Origin: JTS-AC122 sp041742635
GTDB lineage: Bacteria > Planctomycetota > Phycisphaerae > Phycisphaerales > UBA1924
DNA length: 14,893 nt
Assembly: GCA_041742635.1 (NCBI GenBank)
Contig: JBGSIF010000352.1
Location: 1-14,893, forward strand
Direction of reading: 5' to 3'
Numbering within the stretch: the first letter of the stretch is position 1; each line of letters opens with the position of its first letter. Below the pieces are notes generated by a model. It was given only the letters and a program-made list of their open reading frames with translations. It did not search any database and was not told the origin of the DNA. Positions 1 through 7,935 of the stretch are shown here, in pieces. The position numbers and the translations under genes were made by a program.

Positions 1-597
1 CGCGGCACCGGCGCGGATCGGGCGGCCGTCGTGGATGAGGGAGATGTCGCGGGCGAGTTGGGCAGTGACGGAAGACACGGCTTGGAAAGCCGTGCCACCG
101 GAAGAGACGGCCCGGAGGTCCGTCCCACTAAGAACCGCCGAGTACGGCCTGACCGAGCCGCGCACGGCTTCGACGATATCGAGCAGCCCGGTGCCGGTGG
201 TGAAGCACTTGGCGACGCCGCCAGCGATGAGGCCGGGGATATCTTCTTGAGGGAGGATGCCGCCCATGTAAACGGGGATATCGGGGCGCCCCATCTCGCG
301 GAGGGATTGGATGAGCCGAGGCCCAAGGACGAGGTGAGAGTTGGACATCATGCTCGCGGCGATGACGTCGCAGTCTTCATCGCGCGCGGAGATGGCGAGC
401 GAGCGCGGCGTCTGCCAGAGACCGGAGTAGATGACGTGGACCCCGGAGTCGCGCAGCGCGCGGGCGATGACCTTGACGCCGCGGTCATGCCCATCAAGCC
501 CCATTTTGCCAAGCAGGACGCGCGGACGGTGGTCAAGCCCGGCGCAACGGTCGAGTTTCTCGAACTCGGTGGTAGCGGTGTGGATGGTGGTGGCCAT
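1..597 (-). CDS. Methylmalonyl-CoA mutase, B12-binding subunit or domain (partial, 3' end outside window)
   Basis: The minus strand reads open for 199 codons from an ATG at 597 to the window edge. Residues about 24-152 match the C-terminal cobalamin-binding domain of methylmalonyl-CoA mutase. RVLLGKMGLDGHDRGVKV carries the DxHxxG motif (D35, H37, G40), where H37 would be the lower axial cobalt ligand. SMMSNSH (82-88) and YMGGILP (110-116) are further B12-fold signatures. The family interconverts (R)-methylmalonyl-CoA and succinyl-CoA together with a substrate-binding subunit, in the cytosol. The B12 domain starts almost at the N-terminus, so this is the separate small-subunit type or an N-terminal B12 fusion. 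The frame continues past the usual end of the domain (about residue 155). Residues 158-176 are encoded by a palindromic repeat, so the tail may be an insertion plus a linker or a fused partner. A GGAG lies 13 bases upstream of the ATG, which is far; no better start is seen. Confidence 0.85.
   Translation of the reverse strand, partial: MATTIHTATTEFEKLDRCAGLDHRPRVLLGKMGLDGHDRGVKVIARALRDSGVHVIYSGLWQTPRSLAISARDEDCDVIAASMMSNSHLVLGPRLIQSLREMGRPDIPVYMGGILPQEDIPGLIAGGVAKCFTTGTGLLDIVEAVRGSVRPYSAVLSGTDLRAVSSGGTAFQAVSSVTAQLARDISLIHDGRPIRAGAA
70..129. repeat. Palindromic repeat element inside the mutase gene
   Basis: Two adjacent inverted repeats lie in the mutase frame. CACGGCTT/AAGCCGTG (76-83 and 87-94) is perfect with a 3-base loop. 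GACGG/CCGTC (106-110 and 120-124) has an inner CC/GG extension. The minus strand here encodes TDLRAVSSGGTAFQAVSS, a low-information peptide that is not part of the B12 fold. Read on the minus strand from 129, the first 23 bases match the element at 6818-6840 at 19 positions, so this is a member of a dispersed family. Confidence 0.7.
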
Positions 598-969
598 GAG
601 TAGTAAACATCTCCAGCGGCAGGCAGACTCAGCGTGTCGTATTTCGCGCCATCGGTGGGGTACACATTGAAGCCACGAACCATTACGGCGAGCGAAGCAT
701 AGTGCGCTGCATTTCAAACGACCGACGCGCTCGCGGCGTGCGGCCTAAACTAGGCTCTTTGATTCATCCACATATGCGGATGAACGGCAGGATGGGCCTG
801 TTCGATTCGATCGGATAGGGATCCGATCAAGGTTGCTTATTGAGGGGTTGGGAGGGATGATCCGTCCTGTATTTGTTGTGTCTCAATCCATTCATTGAAC
901 ACTTCGGGTTTCACGTCCGATTCTTGTGTGCCGACACGTTTCCAAACCACCAACTGCCGGAGCCGATCT
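598..969. other. Intergenic region between divergent mutase and metK genes
   Basis: This 372-base gap must carry the promoters of both divergent genes. I see no convincing -35/-10 pair and no SAM-I type riboswitch core. A perfect hairpin at 809-828 is listed separately. A weaker inverted repeat (CATCC/GGATG around a CATATG) lies near 766-784. In-frame codons upstream of the metK ATG reach a TTG at 895, but they encode sequence unlike any MetK N-terminus, so I treat them as untranslated. Confidence 0.6.
809..828. promoter_or_regulatory. Perfect 8-bp hairpin or operator-like palindrome upstream of metK
   Basis: GATCGGAT (809-816) and ATCCGATC (821-828) are exact reverse complements separated by AGGG. 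The site is about 140 bases before the metK start and has no T-run after it, so it does not look like a terminator. It could be an operator or part of a leader RNA. Function is not shown. Confidence 0.4.
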
Positions 970-2172
<1,203 letters not shown>

Positions 2173-2216
2173 ACGGCGGAATCGAACTGCCCGCATGAAG
2201 CGAACACCAATCAAGG

Positions 2217-2243
2217 CGGGCCGGTTCGTCACCGGCCCGTTTT
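2217..2243 (+). terminator. Rho-independent terminator of metK
   Basis: CGGGCCGGT (2217-2225) and ACCGGCCCG (2231-2239) form a perfect 9-bp GC-rich stem with a 5-base loop, followed at once by TTTT. It lies 45 bases after the metK stop codon. Confidence 0.85.
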
Positions 2244-2353
2244 ACATTGGCATGAATCGTCGGCGTGTCGAGGATCTTGTGTAAACGTAATGATGGGAAA
2301 GCCGAAACCTGTTCGGAGTCGTGTCGATACAGTGAGGGATAGGAGATCGCCGC

Positions 2354-4120
2354 ATGAATGCTCGGACGCCCCGGATGGTGTTTGTGTTGCCGCTGATATT
2401 TTTGATGGGACTCGCGGCGGCGCGGTTGCCGCGGACGATCAACACGGTGGCATCGATGGCGGGGTTCGCCTCGCCGATGGAGACGTGGGGATGGGGCGAT
2501 GAGTTCAGCGGGCCGGTGGACGACGTGAAACAGATGCTGCTGGAGGGGTACGTGGACGAGGTAGACGCGAAGCGTCTGCAGGAAGGCGCGATCAGCGGGA
2601 TGCTCGAAGCACTGGACGATCCGTATGCGATGTATGTGCCGCCGATGGAGCGGGCGGACTTTGAGAAGGAGATCGCGGGGCATTATGCGGGGATCGGCGC
2701 GGTGGTACAGATGGAGGGGGGCTTCCCGATCGTGGCGACGCCGATGGAAGATTCGCCCGCGTTCCGCGCCGGGCTGCACCCGAAGGACAAGATCGTCGAG
2801 ATCAACGGGGAGAGCACAGTGGGGATCACGATCGATCAGTGCGTGCAGCGACTGACGGGAGAGAACGGGACGACCGTGAATTTGACGATCAACCGAGGGG
2901 GCGAAGTGCTGAAGTTCGCGCTCAAGCGGGAAGAGATTGTGGTGCGCTCGGTGAAGGGGGTCATGCGAAAGCCCGACGCGGAGGGGACATGGGACTACAT
3001 GCTCGACGAGGAAGCCCGCATCGGTTACATCCGGCTGACACAGTTCATCCCGACTTCAACCGTCGAGATCATCAAGGCACTCCGTGCAATGGAGATCGAC
3101 ACCAAGCGGCTCGGCGGTCTGGTGCTGGACCTACGAGACAACCCCGGCGGCGACCTCGATACGTGCCTCGAAATCGCCGACTTGTTTTTGAAGGAAGGAG
3201 AGATGCTCTCCGTTCGCGGGCGGAGCGGTGCGGCGCAATCATTCACCGCCAGAGAGAAAGGCACGCTCCCGGGCTTTCCGATGATCGTGCTGGTGAACGG
3301 ACGCAGCGCGTCGGCGAGCGAGATCGTGGCCGGTGCGCTGTCGGATCACGAGCGCGCCGTCGTCGTCGGTTCGCGGTCTTTCGGGAAAGGGCTGGTGCAG
3401 ACCGTGCGGTCGCTCCCGAACAACCCCGAGGCGACCGTGAAGTTCACGGCTCAGCGGTACTACTTGCCTTCGGGCCGAATGATCCATCGTGCGGACGACT
3501 CGAAGATATGGGGCGTGGACCCGACTCCCGGGTTCTATGTGCCGATGACCGACGCGGAAGAACTGGCACTGTTCACGAAGCGGCAAGAGCAGGAAGTGAT
3601 CATGAACGGGATGGCGGCGACGGGGCAGAAGCCGCAGATGTGGTCGAATGCGGAGTGGATCGAAGGGGAGTACAAGGACAAGCAGTTAGCGGCGGCCTTG
3701 CGGACGATGCGTGGGTTTGTGACCACCGGTGCATGGACGACGGTTAGCAACGCGGTGCAGCAGACTGAACTCGCAAGCCGGGAGGAACTGAGAAAACTTG
3801 AAAAGGCATATGACCGGATGCTTAGATCGCTCGCGCAGGTGGAGCGACGGATCGAGGCGCTCGACGCGACGCTGGCGGGATCCGCAGCCCGGCAGCCGGC
3901 GGACCTGTGGAGCGACGACGTCGATCTGACAGACGGACGCATCGATGTGTACGACAAATCAGGGAATGTCGTGGCGACGCTGAAGGTGACGGGCCGGGAT
4001 GTCGAGCGGTGGCTGTCGCTGGCGGATGTGCAAGGGCCGACGAAGACCAAGAGTCCGGACGCGGCGGCGGCACCGGCGTTTCCGCCCGCCGTCGTCGCGC
4101 CGGAGCCGGAGAAACCGTGA
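2354..4120 (+). CDS. S41 family C-terminal processing peptidase (CtpA/Tsp-like) with PDZ domain
   Basis: The 588-residue product is a serine protease of family S41, which trims or degrades envelope proteins from their C-termini outside the cytoplasmic membrane. AGGAG at 2341-2345 lies 8 bases before the ATG. Residues about 8-24 are a hydrophobic export signal or membrane anchor. A PDZ domain follows (about 112-196; AGIGAVV..., SPAFRAGLHPKDKIVEING). The protease core contains LVLDLRDNPGG (about 256-266), NGRSASASEIVAGAL and FGKGLVQ. By alignment to E. coli Tsp (S430, K455, Q459) the catalytic dyad is S320 and K345, with Q349, so the enzyme should be active. A C-terminal extension of roughly 170 residues includes a coiled-coil-like stretch (about 470-515) and a Pro/Ala-rich end. 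The stop lies 8 bases from the end of the convergent lipoprotein gene. The substrate is unknown. Confidence 0.95.
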   Translation: MNARTPRMVFVLPLIFLMGLAAARLPRTINTVASMAGFASPMETWGWGDEFSGPVDDVKQMLLEGYVDEVDAKRLQEGAISGMLEALDDPYAMYVPPMERADFEKEIAGHYAGIGAVVQMEGGFPIVATPMEDSPAFRAGLHPKDKIVEINGESTVGITIDQCVQRLTGENGTTVNLTINRGGEVLKFALKREEIVVRSVKGVMRKPDAEGTWDYMLDEEARIGYIRLTQFIPTSTVEIIKALRAMEIDTKRLGGLVLDLRDNPGGDLDTCLEIADLFLKEGEMLSVRGRSGAAQSFTAREKGTLPGFPMIVLVNGRSASASEIVAGALSDHERAVVVGSRSFGKGLVQTVRSLPNNPEATVKFTAQRYYLPSGRMIHRADDSKIWGVDPTPGFYVPMTDAEELALFTKRQEQEVIMNGMAATGQKPQMWSNAEWIEGEYKDKQLAAALRTMRGFVTTGAWTTVSNAVQQTELASREELRKLEKAYDRMLRSLAQVERRIEALDATLAGSAARQPADLWSDDVDLTDGRIDVYDKSGNVVATLKVTGRDVERWLSLADVQGPTKTKSPDAAAAPAFPPAVVAPEPEKP

Positions 4121-4128
4121 ACGCTCGC

Positions 4129-5271
4129 CTACTCGATCAGACGGAACCGATCGGGCACACGCGGAATAAGGATAAGGACCGCTCGAGCGGGTCGCTCGGC
4201 ACGCCAGGACGTAGGAAGGTTGCGGTCGTGTGGTGAGTCCGTGCGGTCGGCGGGCCGCGATGTGGTAGGCGGGCGGATGCCTTGGGAAGTGAGCAGTGCT
4301 TCGCCAAGGGTGACGACGGGCGTTTCGGGTGGCCCAACCGGGGAGAGGGACGGGGCCGCGGTCGGTGTCACAAGATCAGAGACCCCAGCGCGCCGGACTT
4401 CGCCGAGGCGGGGGATGGGTTCAGGATCGGGTGACGGGGTATCGAGTCCGGGGGGGGCGGCGGTGAGGATCGGGTCCGCAGTGGCGGGGTCACTCGCATC
4501 CCACGGTTGACCGGGGTGGAAGGGAAGGATGAGGTACGCGTCGCCTTGGCCAACTGTCATCTCGGCGAGCAGGCGACGGAAGACAAGCCCCGCGTCGAGC
4601 GGGTCGATAGCAGCAGGCATTTCGGTCGGTATCGCCGATCGGTCGGCTCGGTCGCTCTCGTAGTGCTGGAGCAAGAGTTCAATGTGCAGCGCGGCGGCGG
4701 GAGACGGGTCCGGCTCGGAAGCCGCGACAGGAACGGGCACGGTCCAGCAGCGTGTGAGCAATCGCAAGCGACCGGGGCCGAGGGCGAGGCGCCCGGAATC
4801 CAGCGCGAGGGTTCGTGAGCCGCTCCAAGATGGACCCGAGATGGCGTCGGTCCAAACTGGTGCTTGCCCGAGCCATTGGCGCTGGATCGCGCCGGAGATG
4901 GTGAGCCGGGCCTGGAGTTCATCAAGTCGAGCAAACGGGACCGTCACGACACGCAAACCATTGGCTTCCCAAACTGCGGCGACCGCGGGGTCGAGTGGAA
5001 GTGGGTTCGTGAGGAAGTCTGCGAGTGCGCGGCTGATCTCGGCGTCCGAACTGGTGACGACCCACCAGGCGGCTTCAAGGCCATTCTCCACGGATCGGGC
5101 AACAGGGCTGATATTCAGATCGGACGGAGCCGCCGCCCGGGCCGGGTCAGCGGGGCCGGCGGGCGGGTCGGATGGCTTCGCGCCGCACGCGCTCATCGCG
5201 GCGATCACCCCCGCGATCACCAAGAGGTTCAAGCGGGCGGTTCGGCGGGCTGTGAGCTTGATCGACGTCAT
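4129..5271 (-). CDS. Predicted lipoprotein of unknown family
   Basis: The frame gives 380 residues from the ATG at 5271. The N-terminus (basic TARRTARLN, hydrophobic LLVIAGVIAA, then MSAC) is a lipoprotein signal with Cys as the lipidated residue, so the mature protein should be anchored to a membrane on the outer face. I do not recognise the family. The sequence is Pro/Ala-rich, with an Asp/Pro-rich stretch (around residues 275-300) and no repeats or catalytic motif that I can name. An ATG 15 bases upstream (5286) is an equal candidate start, and neither has a good ribosome binding site. The frame stays open further upstream but encodes Ser/Pro/Arg-rich sequence typical of non-coding GC-rich DNA. 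It is last in the minus-strand pilin block, so a role in assembly or anchoring of that system is possible but only by position. Confidence 0.75.
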   Translation of the reverse strand: MTSIKLTARRTARLNLLVIAGVIAAMSACGAKPSDPPAGPADPARAAAPSDLNISPVARSVENGLEAAWWVVTSSDAEISRALADFLTNPLPLDPAVAAVWEANGLRVVTVPFARLDELQARLTISGAIQRQWLGQAPVWTDAISGPSWSGSRTLALDSGRLALGPGRLRLLTRCWTVPVPVAASEPDPSPAAALHIELLLQHYESDRADRSAIPTEMPAAIDPLDAGLVFRRLLAEMTVGQGDAYLILPFHPGQPWDASDPATADPILTAAPPGLDTPSPDPEPIPRLGEVRRAGVSDLVTPTAAPSLSPVGPPETPVVTLGEALLTSQGIRPPTTSRPADRTDSPHDRNLPTSWRAERPARAVLILIPRVPDRFRLIE

Positions 5272-5389
5272 TGTTCGGACAATCATAACTCGCCCGAGCG
5301 GATGCAAGCCCGACCGGCCACGACAAATCGATGATAAACGAGGCAGTGACGTGTATGCCGCGGTCCAACGATCGACGCCGTACCCAAGT

Positions 5390-5665
5390 TCATTCATCCC
5401 GGGTGGAATCTTGCTCGTCGGCGACGGCGTGGTGCAGTCCGGTGTTGGCGTCGGGATCGACCGGGGGAGGATCGACCGGCGGGATCGCGCCGCGCTCGAC
5501 CTGCCGCGGCTGCGCAATGACGGTGCGCGGGATGCTCGCGGCGATACGTAGTTTTGCCCAAATCAACAGCCCCATCGCAACCATCAGTACGCACCCGCTG
5601 GTCGAGACCAAGCGGCGGCGCTGCGGTTGAACGGGGGCGGCGGATGGGGCGGGGCGAACACTCAT
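5390..5665 (-). CDS. Small one-pass membrane protein, unknown function
   Basis: The 91-residue product begins MSVRPAPSAA, has a short basic Pro-rich N-terminus, one hydrophobic segment (about 26-43, GCVLMVAMGLLIWA) and a Pro/Asp-rich tail (VDPPPVDPD). This fits a bitopic inner-membrane protein. A TTG 18 bases further upstream is possible, but the ATG is preferred. It lies between the GspH-like gene and the lipoprotein gene on the same strand, with short gaps on both sides. I recognise no family. It could be a small accessory protein of the pilin system; a fortuitous frame in GC-rich DNA is the alternative. Confidence 0.5.
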   Translation of the reverse strand: MSVRPAPSAAPVQPQRRRLVSTSGCVLMVAMGLLIWAKLRIAASIPRTVIAQPRQVERGAIPPVDPPPVDPDANTGLHHAVADEQDSTRDE

Positions 5666-5719
5666 GAGTATGTACAGGTGCAATAGGCAAATACACTGAA
5701 ACGATCGTGCCGAATGGAG

Positions 5720-6283
5720 TTAGCCCCCGCCGCCTTCTTCGGGGTCCGGAACGACGGGGTCTTGACGAGCGACCGAGACGCGGCCGGTGAATGCTTCGAC
5801 GGTGATCAGAAAAGTGGAGTCCGAACCGACGATCGTGATGGTCCCGCCGGAGCCTGGTTCATCCGAATCGGCGGCGGCAACAGGCCCGCCGAGCGCGTCG
5901 AAGATGAGTGTGGATTCGCCGTCGAAGTTGACATCGGTAATGCGTGCCCCGCCGAATGCGTCGTCGAGGAAGTTGACGACGTACAGCCCGCCAGTGCGGG
6001 TTGGATCGAACATCGTGTTGGACTCGATGTCGATCTCGCTGCCGGGAACGGACACAACGCGGTACGACGAAGCATCAGTATCGAAAACTAGCGCACGCCG
6101 TTCCTGAAATGCCACGGCATCAGACTGCGCAAACGTGATGTCGGAGATGACGGTGCGAACCGCCGCCTGGATCCGCAGCACCCCGGTCTGCGACATCGAT
6201 GGGATCAGCATCGCGGCAGCGATGCCGAGGATGGCGACCACCGCGAGCAGTTCCAGCAGCGTGAAACCACGACGGGAATTCAT
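5720..6283 (-). CDS. GspH-like minor pseudopilin (prepilin-type N-terminal methylation domain)
   Basis: The 187-residue product starts MNSRRGFTLLELLAVVAILG. That is a class III prepilin leader, with prepilin peptidase cutting after Gly6, Phe as mature residue 1 and Glu at position 5, followed by the hydrophobic N-terminal helix. The next region (RIQAAVRTVISDITFAQSDAVAFQERRAL...) resembles GspH/FimT minor pseudopilins of type II secretion or type IV pilus systems. Small minor pseudopilins of this type help form the tip of the pseudopilus. The tail is acidic and ends in a run of Gly. I chose the ATG at 6283 for the short leader. A GTG at 6313 has a better ribosome binding site (GGGAG at 6320-6324 on the minus strand, 6-base spacing) and would add 10 leader residues. 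Confidence 0.85.
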   Translation of the reverse strand: MNSRRGFTLLELLAVVAILGIAAAMLIPSMSQTGVLRIQAAVRTVISDITFAQSDAVAFQERRALVFDTDASSYRVVSVPGSEIDIESNTMFDPTRTGGLYVVNFLDDAFGGARITDVNFDGESTLIFDALGGPVAAADSDEPGSGGTITIVGSDSTFLITVEAFTGRVSVARQDPVVPDPEEGGGG

Positions 6284-6395
6284 GGGCGAAGGACGAAGCG
6301 GCGTGGCACGCACGAGGGACTCCCGCCCGGCATGGCCGGGGTAGGTGGACATATGAACGAGCAAGCCCGACTCGTCGCGCAATGACGAGAAGCGC

Positions 6396-6689
6396 TTACT
6401 TCTTCTTGGCCGGATCGCGGACGATGACCTCGGGCATTTCAGTGACCTTGACGCTGATGCCGGAGGTGAGTTTCTTTTCCAGGTCGGTGAGTTTGCGGTT
6501 CATCGACTCCAGTTGCACGACCATCTGGTTGAGTTTTTCGCCGGAGTTGAATGGGGAGGGCTTCGGCTGGTCGGGCTGAGCACTCGCAACGGGGAGAACG
6601 CCCACGCCGGAGATCGACGCGAGGAGCGCGGCGATGGAGCAGGCGTTGAGAGCGACGAGCGCGACGACGAGGCGGTTGGGTTTTCGCAT
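6396..6689 (-). CDS. Short exported protein with C-terminal coiled coil, unknown function
   Basis: The product has 97 residues from the ATG at 6689, with GGAG 6 bases upstream. Residues 1-38 look like a Sec signal peptide: MRKPNRL, a long hydrophobic stretch, then PVASAQP with AXA-type cleavage. The mature protein of about 60 residues has heptad-like spacing of hydrophobic residues (EKLNQMVVQLESMNRKLTDL), then a beta-like stretch ending VIVRDPAKKK. It sits between two pilin-type genes on the same strand. I recognise no family. It may be a periplasmic oligomerising partner of the pilin system, which is inference from position only. Confidence 0.75.
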   Translation of the reverse strand: MRKPNRLVVALVALNACSIAALLASISGVGVLPVASAQPDQPKPSPFNSGEKLNQMVVQLESMNRKLTDLEKKLTSGISVKVTEMPEVIVRDPAKKK

Positions 6690-6791
6690 GGGGAACTCCA
6701 GATAGCCGGTTGGTCCGGTACCTCGTACATCGGCATGATCCGGGGTTGGATTCAATGGGATCATGGGAGGGAGCAGAGAAGTAGAAAGCGG

Positions 6792-6840
6792 CACGGACGT
6801 CCGAAGTAACGGACGATACAGCCCGGAGTTACGTCCTACT
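6792..6840. repeat. Intergenic palindromic element related to the one in the mutase gene
   Basis: CGTCCG (6798-6803) and CGGACG (6810-6815) form a perfect stem with loop AAGTAA, and GGACGT (6795-6800) pairs with ACGTCC (6831-6836). Read on the minus strand from 6840, the first 23 bases match the mutase element (129 downward) at 19 positions. It starts 7 bases after the stop of the second pilin gene, so it could also act as an mRNA 3' structure there. Confidence 0.6.
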
Positions 6841-6846
6841 CGCGCA

Positions 6847-7281
6847 CTAGTTGCGCGGGTAGGGTTGGTCGTTGCCGTCGAACCCGCCGGCGTACACCTC
6901 GCCGGTGGTGGTGTCGAAGATCCAGCCGTACTCGGACTGGTAGACCTCGTCGGGCGAATCGCTAAAGACGATCACGCGGGAGTTTTCTCCCCCGACCCAC
7001 GCGTTAACCGGCGGCGCGAGCAAGTGGTTCACTCCGATAAGCGGGCCCCATGTTCCGTCACCCTCTTCGATCGGGGGAACGCGATTGGCATGGCGGGCTT
7101 TGTACATCAGCACATGCCGACGCACCTTCTGCAGTTCGCTGTAGGTGGTTTTCGCGGCGGCTTCCTGCGTCGCGCTCGTGAACTGAGGCACCACAATGGC
7201 GGCGAGCATCCCAAGGATGACGACCACAATGAGAATTTCAACAAGTGTGAACGCGCGAGGGAGCGAGGATCGAGTGTTCAT
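6847..7281 (-). CDS. Type IV pilin / GspG-like pseudopilin, paralogue of the upstream gene
   Basis: The 144-residue product begins MNTRSSLPRAFTLVEILI. It has a prepilin leader of 10 residues, Phe at mature position 1, Glu5, and the helix VVVILGMLAAIVVPQF typical of GspG and major pilins. The residue before the cut is Ala rather than the usual Gly. The helix runs into SELQKVRRHVLMYKARHANR, as in GspG proteins (usually followed by a Pro-rich turn, here VPPIEEG). The C-terminal GWIFDTTTGEVYAGGFDG resembles the end of the neighbouring pilin (GWIFDDTTGNIFACFFDE), which supports tandem duplication. AGGAG lies 8 bases before the ATG. The gene stands downstream of the terminator at 7334-7374, so it is either read through at a lower level or has its own promoter. 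Confidence 0.92.
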   Translation of the reverse strand: MNTRSSLPRAFTLVEILIVVVILGMLAAIVVPQFTSATQEAAAKTTYSELQKVRRHVLMYKARHANRVPPIEEGDGTWGPLIGVNHLLAPPVNAWVGGENSRVIVFSDSPDEVYQSEYGWIFDTTTGEVYAGGFDGNDQPYPRN

Positions 7282-7333
7282 TCGCGGGACTCCTGAAGAC
7301 GCCTGCGACGAAGAATGCTTGTACGAGCAAACG

Positions 7334-7374
7334 GAAACACAAAGCAGGCCGAGCCCGGTCAGGGGATCGGCCTG
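7334..7374 (-). terminator. Terminator after the first pilin gene
   Basis: On the minus strand CAGGCCGA and TCGGCCTG (7367-7374 and 7345-7352) pair perfectly. One mismatch and an inner CCC/GGG (7354-7356 with 7363-7365) extend the stem, closing a 6-base loop. CTTTGTGTTT follows. It lies 46 bases after the first pilin's stop and before the second pilin's start, so it would limit transcription into the rest of the block. Confidence 0.8.
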
Positions 7375-7419
7375 GATTCACTTGAAGACTCAAGACAGGG
7401 AGATCAAAGGCAGATCGAG

Positions 7420-7884
7420 TTACGGGCCGGTCCAGGGATCGGTGTCCGCATTGCCGTCGTTGTACGCGACTTCGTCGAAGAAGCAGGCGAAGATGTTGCC
7501 GGTCGTGTCGTCGAAGATCCAGCCTTCGGCGGCATCGCTGGCGTCTAGGTCCGCGCCGATGACGACGGAGGACGAACTGGTGCGCGGGTTGACCGGCGCG
7601 GTCCGCATGTACTCGTTGTTGCCGCCTGCACCGTCGGGGAGCAGGTCGTCCCAGGCATCGGCGCCGCCGGCGACGAGGCTGGGCGGATAGTTGCCGTTGT
7701 TCTTGACGCGGTAGAGCTCGATCTGGCTGCGAACGGTCTGCAGTTGCGTGGCGACGTTGCCCGCCTGGGCCTCTTCGCTGGCGCTGGTGAACTGCGGGAC
7801 GACGATCGCGGCCAGGATGCCGAGGATCACGACGACGATCAGAATTTCGACGAGGGTAAAGGCCTTGCTCACACGTTGACGCAT
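7420..7884 (-). CDS. Major type IV pilin / GspG-like pseudopilin
   Basis: The 154-residue product begins MRQRVSKAFTLVEILI: an 8-residue leader, Phe1, Glu5, then VVVILGILAAIVVPQF, the class III prepilin helix. The following TQLQTVRSQIELYRVKNNGN and Pro-Pro turn match GspG-type pseudopilins. The C-terminal part is Asp/Asn-rich (GADLDASDAAEGWIFDD, NDGNADTD), as in calcium-binding loops of GspG, though I cannot assign ligands. Ala, not Gly, precedes the cleavage point. AAGGAG lies 8 bases before the ATG at 7884, the strongest ribosome binding site in the window. With its own terminator and a structured upstream region, it is probably the abundant subunit of the block. The frame stays open upstream to 8172 but that part does not look coding. 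Confidence 0.93.
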   Translation of the reverse strand: MRQRVSKAFTLVEILIVVVILGILAAIVVPQFTSASEEAQAGNVATQLQTVRSQIELYRVKNNGNYPPSLVAGGADAWDDLLPDGAGGNNEYMRTAPVNPRTSSSSVVIGADLDASDAAEGWIFDDTTGNIFACFFDEVAYNDGNADTDPWTGP

Positions 7885-7898
7885 ACGAAAACTCCTTG

Positions 7899-7923
7899 GG
7901 AACCAACTCCCGTACGGTGTTCC
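7899..7923 (-). promoter_or_regulatory. Hairpin directly upstream of the pilin ribosome binding site
   Basis: On the minus strand GGAAC (7923-7919) can pair with GTTCC (7903-7899). Alternatively GGGA can pair with TCCC in GGGAGTTGGTTCCC. The AAGGAG ribosome binding site begins within two bases of the 3' arm, so folding here could affect translation of the major pilin. Short stems, so low certainty. Confidence 0.3.
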
Positions 7924-7935
7924 ACCACCTGACTG

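Noticed and set aside
895..969. Longer metK reading from a TTG at 895
   Set aside because: The 25 added residues do not resemble any MetK N-terminus, and GGAG stands at the right distance from the ATG at 970.
2839..3747. 302-codon plus-strand frame within the S41 gene
   Set aside because: The S41 frame has intact catalytic and PDZ motifs; this frame is Arg/Gly/Asp-rich without any family signature.
4682..5551. 289-codon plus-strand frame opposite the lipoprotein gene
   Set aside because: The minus frame has a clear lipoprotein signal and fits the strand of the pilin block; the plus frame lacks a signal or motif. The lipoprotein itself is of unknown family, so a small doubt remains.
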